A stretch of 64,000 bases of DNA from Lachnospiraceae bacterium (GTDB taxonomy: Bacteria > Bacillota > Clostridia > Lachnospirales > Lachnospiraceae): NCBI GenBank assembly GCA_017542245.1, contig JAFXXN010000134.1, positions 61,826 through 125,825 of the forward strand, in the 5' to 3' direction. The position numbers and the translations under genes are program-made. Shown here piece after piece: positions 34,787 through 43,409 of the stretch (position 1 is its first letter; each line of letters opens with the position of its first letter). The notes beneath the pieces were generated by a model that searched no databases, was not told where the DNA came from, and worked only from the letters and a program-made list of their open reading frames with translations.

Positions 34787-35773
34787 GTGAGAAAAGTTGG
34801 GATTATAGGATGCGGAAGTATAGCCAGAGTTCATGGGTGGGTGATCAGAGAGATGGAAAACGCTGAACTTTCAGCGTTCTGTGACATAGTTGAAAAAAGA
34901 GCGGCTGAAATAGCTGAAAATTATGCTGCTCAAAATTCATGCATGGTGGAAACGAACTGGAGAAACCTTCTTGAAAAAGATCTTGATGTGGTTCATATAT
35001 GCACGCCGCATTTCTTACATGTTCCTATGGCAGTTGAATTTTTAAGAGCAGGCAAAGCGGTATTTATGGAAAAACCGTGTTCTATTTCAACATATCAGTT
35101 TGAACAGCTTAAGGAAGCAGATTATGAATTTCCAAACAAACTTGGGATATGTTTTCAGAACAGATATAATTACAGCACGAAAACAGCCGCACAGCTGGCA
35201 GATAGCGGTGAAATAGGAAATATAACAGGAGCGAGAGCTTTTGTAACCTGGAGAAGAGACGAGGAATATTATGCCGGAAGTCCTTGGAAGGGGCAGATTG
35301 AAAAAGAAGGCGGAGGTGTTCTTATAAATCAGGCGATACATACGCTTGATTTAATGTTAGAGTTTTTGGGAAAACCAAACAATATAGAGTCGTCTATACA
35401 TAATCATCACTTAAGAAAAATTTCTGTAGAAGACACTGTAGAAGCATGGATGTCATTCCCTGATGAAAAAAGAGCATGTTTTTATGCATCTAACGGATAT
35501 GCCGCGGATGCTCCTGTAATACTTGAATTACAGGGAGAATCAGGGATTATCACTATATACGGAAATGAAGTATGGCTAAAAAAACCCGATCAGGATACCC
35601 GGATTTTCTCAAAGAAAGAAGATTCCGGAATAGGAAAAGATTACTGGGGCGTGGGACATAAAGAATGTATATGTGACTTTTACAGGAGTTTGGAAGACGG
35701 AACACCTTTCAAAGTAAATCTGGAAAGCGTTAAGAACACTTTTGAGGTGATGATGAAGATATATGACAGATAA
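34787..35773 (+). CDS. Gfo/Idh/MocA-family oxidoreductase, first copy
   Basis: 328 residues from the GTG at 34787, 6 bp after AAGGGGTG. The NAD(P)-binding motif GIIGCGSIARVHG is near the N-terminus, and the conserved EKPCS motif (about residue 91) has the Lys of the active site. The C-terminal alpha/beta domain binds substrate. This superfamily oxidises or reduces sugars, polyols and inositols; the substrate cannot be told. It is the first gene of a three-gene run behind the divergent AraC regulator. Confidence 0.92.
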   Translation: MRKVGIIGCGSIARVHGWVIREMENAELSAFCDIVEKRAAEIAENYAAQNSCMVETNWRNLLEKDLDVVHICTPHFLHVPMAVEFLRAGKAVFMEKPCSISTYQFEQLKEADYEFPNKLGICFQNRYNYSTKTAAQLADSGEIGNITGARAFVTWRRDEEYYAGSPWKGQIEKEGGGVLINQAIHTLDLMLEFLGKPNNIESSIHNHHLRKISVEDTVEAWMSFPDEKRACFYASNGYAADAPVILELQGESGIITIYGNEVWLKKPDQDTRIFSKKEDSGIGKDYWGVGHKECICDFYRSLEDGTPFKVNLESVKNTFEVMMKIYDR

Positions 35774-35823
35774 ATCGATTATGAAGATGGGTTTGTGATT
35801 AAAAAAATGGAGGACAAAAATAT

Positions 35824-36978
35824 ATGGAACAGTTAAGACTTGGCATTATCGGTATCGGCGGAATGGGAACGAACCATGCGAACTCTCTAATAGAAGGCAA
35901 AGTGCCGCAAATAAAACTTACGGCAGTAGCGGATATCAGCAATGACAGGCTTGAATATGCAAAAGCAAAATTTCCTAAAGATATAAAGGTTTTTTCTGAT
36001 GGGAATGAATTGATAGATTCGGGTACATGTGACGCAGTACTGATAGCAACACCGCATTATTTTCATCCCCAATATGTTATCTATGCACTTGAACACGGAG
36101 TACATGCTATAAGTGAAAAACCTGCGGGAGTTTATACAAAGCAGGTCCGAGAGATGAATGAAGCGGCCCGTAAGAGCGATAGGGTTTTTGCCATAATGTT
36201 TAACCAAAGAACAAATTGTGTTTACCGTAAACTCCATGAGATGATAGAAAGCGGAGAACTGGGAGATCTAAAAAGGGTCAATTGGATAATTACCGATTGG
36301 TACAGAACGCAGAGTTATTACGATGCAGCCGGATGGAAAGCTACCTGGGACGGTGAAGGTGGAGGAGTTCTGCTCAACCAATGTCCTCACCAACTGGATC
36401 TTCTTCAATGGTTGTGCGGGATGCCGACGAAAGTCAGAGCGTTCTGTCATGAAGCAAAATGGCATGATATAGAAGTTGAAGATGATGTGACTGCGTATCT
36501 TGAATATGCGAATGGAGCTACCGGAGTATTTGTTACTACGACAGGAGATGCTCCCGGAACCAATCGTTTGGAATTAACTTTCGAAATGGGCAGGATAATC
36601 TGTGAGGGAGATAAACTGATTTTTGATAAGCTCTCCGAAAATGAGAGGGCATTTTGCAGGACCTGCCCCGATGGATTTAAGAAGCCGGACGTAACGCGCA
36701 TCGAGATTGAGACCGACGGAAAAAATGAACAGCACATAGGTGTCCTTAAAGCATTTGCAGACAGGATACTGAATGGTGGAAAGTTCGTGGCGGAAGGCTT
36801 TGAGGGGATAAACGGACTGACATTATCAAATGCCATGTTTTTATCATCATGGCTGGATAAGACTGTGGATATTCCGTTTGATGAAGACCTGTTTCTTAAA
36901 GAGTTAAATAAACGCCGTGCCACATCCAAGAAAAAAACAGGAACCGGTGTGGTATTTGATACTACAGGAACATATTAA
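35824..36978 (+). CDS. Gfo/Idh/MocA-family oxidoreductase, second copy
   Basis: 384 residues. The NAD-binding motif GIIGIGGMGTNHAN at the start and EKPAG near residue 100 are conserved, as is the GGVLLNQCPHQLDLLQWLCG segment with the catalytic His. It is clearly of a different subgroup from the first copy. The ribosome binding site is TGGAGGA. It lies 50 bp after the first copy and 19 bp before the isomerase gene. Two such enzymes with isomerases suggest a pathway with sequential oxidation/epimerisation of a carbohydrate. Confidence 0.93.
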   Translation: MEQLRLGIIGIGGMGTNHANSLIEGKVPQIKLTAVADISNDRLEYAKAKFPKDIKVFSDGNELIDSGTCDAVLIATPHYFHPQYVIYALEHGVHAISEKPAGVYTKQVREMNEAARKSDRVFAIMFNQRTNCVYRKLHEMIESGELGDLKRVNWIITDWYRTQSYYDAAGWKATWDGEGGGVLLNQCPHQLDLLQWLCGMPTKVRAFCHEAKWHDIEVEDDVTAYLEYANGATGVFVTTTGDAPGTNRLELTFEMGRIICEGDKLIFDKLSENERAFCRTCPDGFKKPDVTRIEIETDGKNEQHIGVLKAFADRILNGGKFVAEGFEGINGLTLSNAMFLSSWLDKTVDIPFDEDLFLKELNKRRATSKKKTGTGVVFDTTGTY

Positions 36979-36997
36979 AAAGATTTTGGAGGAAAAC

Positions 36998-37891
36998 ATG
37001 AGTAAAAATTTCAAAATATCCGGATTTGCTGATGAGATATCGGATGATTTAAATACCCAGATAGAAAGTCTGAACAAACTTGGAATAAAATATGTTGAAA
37101 TGCGAGGAGTGGATGGAAAGAATCTGATATTCCATTCTGATGAGAAAGTAAAGGACATAAAGAATAGGCTTGATGATGCTGGGATAGCTTTATCAGCATT
37201 GGGGTCGCCCTTGGGGAAAATAGGAATTGATGATCCTTTTGAAAAACATTTTGAGGAGTTTAAAAGAGCAGTGGATATAGCTCACAAAATGGAAACACGG
37301 AATATCAGGATGTTCAGCTTTTATGTGCCGGAGCATATGATGAGAGATGAAGGGCAGCAGTCAGAAGCAAAGGCTTCACTTAGAAGACGTGTTTTTGAAA
37401 GAATAGGAAAGTTTGTTGATTATGCTGCGGAAAATGACGCTGTTATTTTGCATGAAAACGAAAAAGGCATATATGGTGAAAAAGCAAAGGAATGCCTGGA
37501 AATGATGGAAACTTTCGGCGGTGAGCATTTTAAAGCCATATTTGATTTTGCTAATTTTGTTCAGGCATGTCAGGATACATTAGAAGCTTATGATTTATTA
37601 AAAGATCACATTGCATATATTCATGTAAAGGATGCTTTGCTTGAAAACGGAAATGTTGTTCCTGCCGGCTTTGGAGACGGGAATGTGGAAAAGATTTTAT
37701 TTAATTTGTTTGATTCCGGATTTGACGGATTCCTTTCCATCGAACCTCATTTGTTCAATTTTACAGGATTTGCCGGTCTTGAGAAAGGAAAAGACCGGAT
37801 AGAAATATCCGGTCAGAAACCTTTAAACGGATTTGAAGCATTTTCGTTGGCATATACATCTTTAAAAGATATATTAGCCGGGATAACGTGA
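36998..37891 (+). CDS. sugar phosphate isomerase/epimerase-like TIM-barrel protein, first copy
   Basis: 297 residues from the ATG at 36998, preceded by TTGGAGG. It is an AP-endonuclease-2-type TIM barrel with metal-binding residues in LHENEKGIYGE (Glu), FDFANFVQ (Asp), IHVKDA (His, Asp) and SIEPHLF (Glu). Members are epimerases, isomerases or dehydratases of sugars and inositols. Its 3' end overlaps that of the convergent second isomerase gene by 18 bp. Confidence 0.88.
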   Translation: MSKNFKISGFADEISDDLNTQIESLNKLGIKYVEMRGVDGKNLIFHSDEKVKDIKNRLDDAGIALSALGSPLGKIGIDDPFEKHFEEFKRAVDIAHKMETRNIRMFSFYVPEHMMRDEGQQSEAKASLRRRVFERIGKFVDYAAENDAVILHENEKGIYGEKAKECLEMMETFGGEHFKAIFDFANFVQACQDTLEAYDLLKDHIAYIHVKDALLENGNVVPAGFGDGNVEKILFNLFDSGFDGFLSIEPHLFNFTGFAGLEKGKDRIEISGQKPLNGFEAFSLAYTSLKDILAGIT

Positions 37892-38698
37892 AATCAGATA
37901 CCACTGACGGTTAAGCATTTCCAGATCCACAGTTCCTTCTTTGTTAAATGCTGTTGATTCCAAAGTGAAAGAACCCGTATATCCTATTTTTTCGATAAAA
38001 CTGAAGAAGCGGTCAAAATCAATATGTCCTTTTCCTATGGGGAGAGTTCTTAAGTTTTCCCAATCCATAATTCCTCCGCCATAATCATTTACATGATAAT
38101 GACGAATATGTCCGTCCTTCCACAGCCATTCATATTCCGGAGTATAAAGGAGCTCAAGCTGTCCGTGAAATGCTGCCATCTTAGTGTCAAAAATAAAGCC
38201 GATATCAGGATAATTTTTGACAAGTTCGCACCATCGTTCGAAGGGATTTTTGACATTACAGACTACATTTTCGATAAGAAGATCAACCCTGTAACTATCT
38301 GCGATTTCCTTTAAAGAAGGGTACGCTTTAAGATTGTTTTCAAAATACGCATCAGAAGTCATTCCGTCCCAAAGGTGCATAACCAGTTTAGAGGCGCCTA
38401 GATCATGTGCCATCTTTACATTTATTTCATATCTGTAAAATGCATCTTTTAAAGAATCGGGATCACCCTTGCTTATAGCTTCTCCGATACTTTTCTGACA
38501 ATGGTAAACAGGTGTCTTAATCCCTTCATTTTTTAAAAACATTACTATTTCGTCAACGTGGTCATACCATTTACTTGACATCATAAACTCATAACCGGAA
38601 AATTTAAGATGGCGGGTAAAGTCTTTTAATAGGGTCCAATCACAACCGTTTGGCCTTCCTACCAAGGCGCCTATGGAACATAGTATTTCATTTACCAT
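37874..38698 (-). CDS. sugar phosphate isomerase/epimerase-like TIM-barrel protein, second copy
   Basis: 274 residues with metal-binding motifs LLIENVVCN (Glu), FIFDTKMAAFHGQ (Asp, His), HYHVNDY (His, Asp) and FTLESTAFN (Glu). It is a different subgroup from the first copy. It is convergent to the first isomerase and shares 18 bp with it; both stops lie inside the other gene. No promoter was recognised upstream of its start. It probably serves the same pathway. Confidence 0.85.
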   Translation of the reverse strand: MVNEILCSIGALVGRPNGCDWTLLKDFTRHLKFSGYEFMMSSKWYDHVDEIVMFLKNEGIKTPVYHCQKSIGEAISKGDPDSLKDAFYRYEINVKMAHDLGASKLVMHLWDGMTSDAYFENNLKAYPSLKEIADSYRVDLLIENVVCNVKNPFERWCELVKNYPDIGFIFDTKMAAFHGQLELLYTPEYEWLWKDGHIRHYHVNDYGGGIMDWENLRTLPIGKGHIDFDRFFSFIEKIGYTGSFTLESTAFNKEGTVDLEMLNRQWYLISRYPG

Positions 38699-38723
38699 AA
38701 TAGTATCCTCATTGCTTTAGTGA

Positions 38724-39842
38724 TTATAATTTTATATAAATAGCCGGTCGAACACCAATATGGTCATTTGCCACACTATATCCATATGGAGAAACATTAC
38801 CCCAAGGCCATACAAAACCTGCTTGATAATTTTGACTGCCAATTGAACGCAGCCACCACCAGTCACCTCCGGTTTGGGTTTTAAAATATGGATAATCCCC
38901 ATCATAATATGAGTTGCTTTGCACTAATGCATATGCTGTCGGGGAACACTTTAAAGCTTCCTCAACGCCACCAAACTTTGCTTTAAGTTTTTCCTTCATA
39001 CTATTTATTTCACTGAGTGAAAGAAGGAATACACGGTCTTTAGTGTTTCTGCCGCTTATAGTTCCGGTAGCAGAATCACCTTTATTTGACAGTTTCGTTT
39101 TCTGGATCATTGATTTTTCCTTAGCGGTAAAGGCTGTTTTATAAAAATACTTATTGAGCCATTTTCTAAGAGAACATGTTTCCCAGGAAGTAGATTCGGA
39201 TTCATTATTATATGGAAGACAGTCAAGAGTATATTTACTTACTACAAGCATTCTTTTTTTATTTTTTGAAATGACTATCCATTCTATATCTTCTTTCCCG
39301 TTTAACATATTATCATCTTGTTCATAGGAACCAAATTTGATAATATCTCCAACTTTTACTTTGGAAAAGTCATAATCTTTTTCCTTTACGGTTACTGCTT
39401 TTGCAGATTTTATCTTTACGGTCTCTTCATTACCGTATGTGAAAGTATCCCAGTCTATAGCTCCTTCATTGTCTTTTTGATAAGCAGCAACTTTTATGCT
39501 ATAAGTCCCTTTCGGAAGTCCTTTTATGGTAAATGTTCGCTGTTTTGTGCCATTTTGGTCAATTGTACCTATATGGCGGTAATAATCTCCACCATTTCGC
39601 ATATAACTTGAATATGCATTTTGGGTATTTGAGATATAAATATAATATCCGTCTGCGTTAATATTTTTATTTATGATAATCTTTACACCTGTTCCGCGGT
39701 TTATTCTCTTCAAAGTTATTAAGGGCATTTCCAACCGGTTTGCCGCCCGTACCTCCATATCAGAGAACATAACTGTAATAATTCCCGCAATAATAAATAT
39801 TACACTAAGAAATCCGATTACTCTGTTCTTTATTTTTGACAT
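38724..39842 (-). CDS. secreted or membrane-anchored DUF6273 protein
   Basis: 372 residues. An N-terminal hydrophobic helix (about 8-30) is a signal anchor or signal peptide ending near VRAA. A fibronectin-like segment with YIYISNTQNAYSS follows (about 40-150), then the DUF6273 domain: FGSYEQDDN, IEWIVISKNKKRMLVVSKY, LRKWLN, DRVFLLSLSEI, WWWLRSIGSQ and GVRPAIYIKL at the end. The domain is related in pattern to the C-type-lectin/formylglycine-type fold. The function is unknown. Its 5'UTR carries the hairpin-RBS element described at 39848-39882. Confidence 0.75.
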   Translation of the reverse strand: MSKIKNRVIGFLSVIFIIAGIITVMFSDMEVRAANRLEMPLITLKRINRGTGVKIIINKNINADGYYIYISNTQNAYSSYMRNGGDYYRHIGTIDQNGTKQRTFTIKGLPKGTYSIKVAAYQKDNEGAIDWDTFTYGNEETVKIKSAKAVTVKEKDYDFSKVKVGDIIKFGSYEQDDNMLNGKEDIEWIVISKNKKRMLVVSKYTLDCLPYNNESESTSWETCSLRKWLNKYFYKTAFTAKEKSMIQKTKLSNKGDSATGTISGRNTKDRVFLLSLSEINSMKEKLKAKFGGVEEALKCSPTAYALVQSNSYYDGDYPYFKTQTGGDWWWLRSIGSQNYQAGFVWPWGNVSPYGYSVANDHIGVRPAIYIKL

Positions 39843-39847
39843 CGTAG

Positions 39848-39882
39848 TCTCCTTTCTGCGAATCCCAAACTCTTGAGATTAC
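39848..39882 (-). promoter_or_regulatory. hairpin-RBS 5'UTR element, copy 1
   Basis: On the minus strand this reads ATCTCAAGAGTTTGGGATTC then GCAGAAAGGAGACT before the DUF6273 ATG. AATCTCAA and TTGGGATT can pair through one G-U. It matches 44106-44139 at about 30 of 34 positions, including 20 identical bases through the ribosome binding site. Confidence 0.6.
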
Positions 39883-39951
39883 CGGCTCCCGGACTTTTGT
39901 CCTTAAGAATTATTATATATTATAGAAGGTTCGTATGCAACCTTTTATTTA

Positions 39952-41001
39952 TCAGATCCATCTTCTTGTTATGACCTTGAACCGCGGAAGTTTCAGGGAC
40001 ATATATCCATAGTTGGTCGCATTGATAATCCCACGCTTTTTTAATCTGTCCCTGTATACCGACATCTGTCCCGATGTCATATCAAGCTGTTCCCTGATAT
40101 CTGCAACTTTGATTTCTTCATCCTCTGAAAGCCGCGAAACAATCTCACGCTCCTTTGGTGAAAGTTCACTCCAAATTTTTTCATAGACATAGCTTTCCAG
40201 ATATTCATCATATTCAGGTAAAAGATCATCTATACTTTTGGATAATCCCTTTTTTATATTCTTATCCCAAAAAAGGAAGCCTAAAACCTGATAAGCAAAA
40301 GCATATCCTTTTGTAAGTTTTGCCATTTGATCGGCATCGTCCGTTGAGATCTTAAGAACCTGTTCATAACTTCTTGATATTGAATTAATACTGAGTGGTT
40401 CAAGAGTAATTTTGGGTGCCCTATATAAAAAAGTAAGCGTCTTTTCATTTTGAAGATTGTATATATTATCATATAAACCGGTTGCAAGCAAAAATACGGG
40501 AAGCTTCTGTCGGATCAATAACTGAAACGTAGCTGCAAATATTCGTACAAATTCATTATTTACTATTTCATCAATAGCTATCAATAATTTTTTCTTATTT
40601 TTTGATAAGTGCTTCAATATTTCTTCAAATGCAGTTTCTATGTCATATATCGGTTCTTTTTCAACAGATACTCCGATACCAAATAACGAAAGATCTATCT
40701 TCGCATTGACTATTATTTTTTTTGTTTCTTTTTTGCTGGCAAGCTTAGCTAAAACAGATTTTAAAATATCCGAATCCGGTATCACATTCAAAACAATCCA
40801 GTCATCAAGTTCCGAAAAATTATTGCAGAGATTTGATAACATCACTGTTTTGCCGGCGCCTCTTATACCTGTAATCATGTATACATACGTAGAAGGCGTT
40901 TCACTTGTAAAGGCCTCAAAAACCTCGTTAGTCTGTGAAAATCTTGATATATACTGATTGGGTTCAGTTCCAAAGGATAACGTAAATGGGTTGGTCTGCA
41001 T
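39952..41001 (-). CDS. stand-alone P-loop ATPase with C-terminal winged helix
   Basis: 349 residues. Walker A is GIRGAGKT at 45-52, Walker B LLIAIDEI at 139-146, with FLLATGLYDN as the sensor-like strand. The last ~75 residues are a winged-helix DNA-binding domain (VADIREQLDMTSGQMSVYRDRLKKRGII). It resembles the archaeal-type/AAA_16 ATPases found alone in many Clostridia, whose function is unknown. The promoter region carries four TTATAAC-type palindromes, which its winged helix may bind (autoregulation; inference). Confidence 0.8.
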   Translation of the reverse strand: MQTNPFTLSFGTEPNQYISRFSQTNEVFEAFTSETPSTYVYMITGIRGAGKTVMLSNLCNNFSELDDWIVLNVIPDSDILKSVLAKLASKKETKKIIVNAKIDLSLFGIGVSVEKEPIYDIETAFEEILKHLSKNKKKLLIAIDEIVNNEFVRIFAATFQLLIRQKLPVFLLATGLYDNIYNLQNEKTLTFLYRAPKITLEPLSINSISRSYEQVLKISTDDADQMAKLTKGYAFAYQVLGFLFWDKNIKKGLSKSIDDLLPEYDEYLESYVYEKIWSELSPKEREIVSRLSEDEEIKVADIREQLDMTSGQMSVYRDRLKKRGIINATNYGYMSLKLPRFKVITRRWI

Positions 41002-41028
41002 ATTTTTTCTCCTTTATGATATTACCAT

Positions 41029-41113
41029 TTATAACTTGTTATAACTTTATAATTCTTTTATAAGTTGTTATATCTTGTTATAACTTTTGATTCCATTTTA
41101 TAACTTGTTATAA
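41029..41113. promoter_or_regulatory. array of four 16-bp palindromic operators
   Basis: TTATAACTTGTTATAA occurs perfectly at 41029-41044 and 41098-41113, and nearly at 41058-41073 and 41068-41083. Centre spacings are 29, 10 and 30 bp, close to whole helical turns. The 41098 copy overlaps the -10 and spacer of the ATPase promoter; the others lie just downstream of the likely start site. Confidence 0.75.
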
Positions 41114-41123
41114 CTTTTGTCAA
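41095..41123 (-). promoter_or_regulatory. promoter of the ATPase gene
   Basis: On the minus strand TTGACA (41118-41123) and TAAAAT (41095-41100) are 17 bp apart. One palindromic operator covers the -10 and spacer, an ideal position for repression. Confidence 0.7.
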
Positions 41124-41142
41124 GTATATGATTATGAAAAGA

Positions 41143-41172
41143 TTGCCATTTTTTACCGAAATGTGTTATAGT
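41143..41172 (+). promoter_or_regulatory. promoter of the esterase operon
   Basis: TTGCCA (41143-41148) and TATAGT (41167-41172) are 18 bp apart with a TG one base before the -10. It lies 30 bp from the operator array. Confidence 0.6.
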
Positions 41173-41215
41173 TAAAGATAATAATTCAAAGCATTTTGTG
41201 CACGGAGGAAAAAAC

Positions 41216-42151
41216 GTGAATACCCTGCTAAAAAGAGCCCTCATGACGGTTAATTTCATTTCCGGAAAAAATATGACTGCGGAAGAATTGAAGAAACACC
41301 GGACCCTTGCAGAATGGGCCGGGCGTTTAGCCGCTCCAAAAGGAGATTTAGCTATAAATAAATTTAGAGTTGGAAAGATTCGCTGTGAAGAGGTTATCCC
41401 CGACTTTGCCCATAATCCCAATTATGCCATACTCTATGCTCATGGAGGAGGATACGTAAGCGGTGGTCTTGATTATGCCAGGATTCTGGCAGGGAAAATG
41501 GCTATAGCAACCGGGTTTTCTGCTTATTCTTTTGCATATCGCCTGGCTCCGGAACATCCTTATCCTGCGGCATTGGATGATGGAATGGCCGTATGGGAAT
41601 ATCTGGTTGAAAACAAATACGAGGCTGATCATATTATTCTGGCAGGAGATTCAGCAGGTGGAAATCTTGCGCTTTGTATGGTTCAAAAGCTGATTTCGGA
41701 GAATAAACCTCATCCCAAAGAACTGCTGCTTTTCAGTCCATGGACCGATATGAGTGGGACAGCATCATCCTATGAGACAAACAAAAAACTGGACCCTATT
41801 CTTACGGGAGAATATGTTATGAATGCTTCAAAGGCTTATATAGGTGATGAAGATCCTTATGAGCCTCGGTTCAGTCCGCTTTTTGGAGATTTTACCGGAT
41901 TTCCGCCAATATATATCATGGCAGGAAGAAACGGGATTCTTCTTGATGACAGTATCAGGCTCAAAGAAAAAGCAGAACAGGCCGGTATTAAAGTTTGGCT
42001 TGATATAGAGGAAAAAGGGTGGCATGTTTATCAGCAGATGCCAATTCCCATAGCGAAAAATGCCATGAAAAGACTTTCGGAACATATTTCCAACGAAATT
42101 TATGTAAGTAATCAAAAAATAGAATCATTAAAATCGGATCAGTTGAAATGA
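41216..42151 (+). CDS. alpha/beta hydrolase, hormone-sensitive-lipase-like esterase
   Basis: 311 residues from the GTG at 41216, which follows CGGAGG at a good distance; an upstream in-frame GTG at 41198 lacks a site. The oxyanion motif HGGGY is at 76-80 and the nucleophile elbow GDSAGG at 144-149 (Ser146); the catalytic His is in EKGWHVY near residue 274. HSL-type enzymes hydrolyse short acyl esters. There is no signal peptide. It is followed 7 bp later by the interrupted acyltransferase gene and DUF6320, suggesting an operon acting on acyl esters or lipids. Confidence 0.9.
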   Translation: MNTLLKRALMTVNFISGKNMTAEELKKHRTLAEWAGRLAAPKGDLAINKFRVGKIRCEEVIPDFAHNPNYAILYAHGGGYVSGGLDYARILAGKMAIATGFSAYSFAYRLAPEHPYPAALDDGMAVWEYLVENKYEADHIILAGDSAGGNLALCMVQKLISENKPHPKELLLFSPWTDMSGTASSYETNKKLDPILTGEYVMNASKAYIGDEDPYEPRFSPLFGDFTGFPPIYIMAGRNGILLDDSIRLKEKAEQAGIKVWLDIEEKGWHVYQQMPIPIAKNAMKRLSEHISNEIYVSNQKIESLKSDQLK

Positions 42152-42158
42152 GGTTATT

Positions 42159-43409
42159 ATGGGAAGTGATAACTGGTATAAAATAGATAATGTTGCAAAG
42201 GTTTTTTTGGCAACGGTCGGAAAGCGGGACACCAGGTCTTTCCGGCTAAGCTGCACATTAACGGAAGATATTGATCCCGAACTGTTATAGCAGGCCGTAC
42301 TCTCTGCAATACAGGACAGACCTCAGGTACAGGTAAGAATACGCCGGGGTATATTTTGGCATTATATGGAAGACACTGATATAATGCCAAAGGTTACAAA
42401 AGAAAATGACAGGATCTGTCCTCTTCTTTATGTTCCGGCTAAAACCATGCTGCATTATCAGGTAACATACTTCGGTAAAAAGATAAATCTCGATATCTTC
42501 CATGCTTTAACTGATGGAACGGGCGGAATGGAGTTTTTAAATATCATTGTTCTTGATTATCTAAAACTTCGATATCCCGGAGAATATACAGAGGTGACAA
42601 TACATTCGGGCGCGTCAGCAGGGGATTTAAACCAGGACAGTTACAGACAGTTCTTTGGGAATAAGAATCTTTCTAGAGGCCCTGTACAGAAAAAAGCGGC
42701 TCATCCGGGGGGCTTAAAACTTCCGTACAATCAGCTGCAGTTTTTTGAGATTAAAATGCCGGTTTCCCAGGTACTTCCGAAAGCCAAGGCATTAAAAGTG
42801 TCTCTGACAAGTTTTCCCGGAGCTGCATGGATGATGGCTATACGTGATGAGATGCCACCGCGAAAAAGAAATCTTCCGGTAACCATATCCTTGCCCGTAA
42901 ATCTCCGAAATTACTATCCGTCACAAACAGCCAGGAACTTTTTTAACAGTGTAAATGTAACCCATACCTTTGACAAAGATATTTCTTTGGAAGAATTGGC
43001 TGTTGAATTTGATGTAACTCTTAAAAGCCAGCTCACAGAGGAAAACATAAAAAAGCAGATGGATAATTTCGAAACCATGGAATATGTAGCCCCGGTAAGA
43101 GCTGTTCCTTTATTCATAAAGCAGCTTGTGGTAAGGCATTTTACAAGAAAATCAAATAAAAAAGTTTCAATGGTCTTCTCAAATATGGGAATTCAAAAGC
43201 CTCCCGCATCTATAGGAGAAAAGATAGAAAACTATAACGGTTTCTGCAGTACAAACACTTTGTTCTCAACCATGTTCAGTTACAAGGATAATCTGACTCT
43301 TGGATTTTCTTCCGCATATTTGAATACCGGAGTGGTAAAGAATTTTGTAAGAGGGCTGGTTAATTCCGGGGTTGATATCAGAGTTTATGCAACGGAGGTA
43401 ATAAAATAA
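42159..43409 (+). pseudogene. condensation/alcohol-acetyltransferase-like gene interrupted by in-frame TAG
   Basis: An open frame from the ATG at 42159 to 43409 would give 416 residues but has TAG at codon 44 (42288-42290), in the context PELL-stop-QAVL. The next in-frame ATG (42366, M of MEDTDIMPK) leaves 347 residues with only a weak site. The protein is of the CoA-dependent acyltransferase/condensation superfamily, with HALTDG (HxxxDG) as active-site motif. Both sides of the stop fit one protein, so a single C-to-T change from CAG is the simplest explanation. It may be a recent pseudogene, a sequencing error, or a read-through gene. Its stop overlaps the DUF6320 start by 1 bp. Confidence 0.75.

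Noticed and set aside
38724-39842. DUF6273 protein as target of a diversity-generating retroelement
   Set aside because: The C-terminal fold is suggestive, but no reverse transcriptase and no template repeat were seen in the window.
41029-41113. Tandem-looking TTATAAC repeats as a CRISPR array
   Set aside because: The units are short palindromes overlapping a promoter; there are no regular unique spacers and no cas genes.
42288-42290. TAG as a pyrrolysine codon
   Set aside because: The protein family does not use pyrrolysine, no pyl genes are in the window, and CAG to TAG is a simpler explanation. All other genes obey the standard code.
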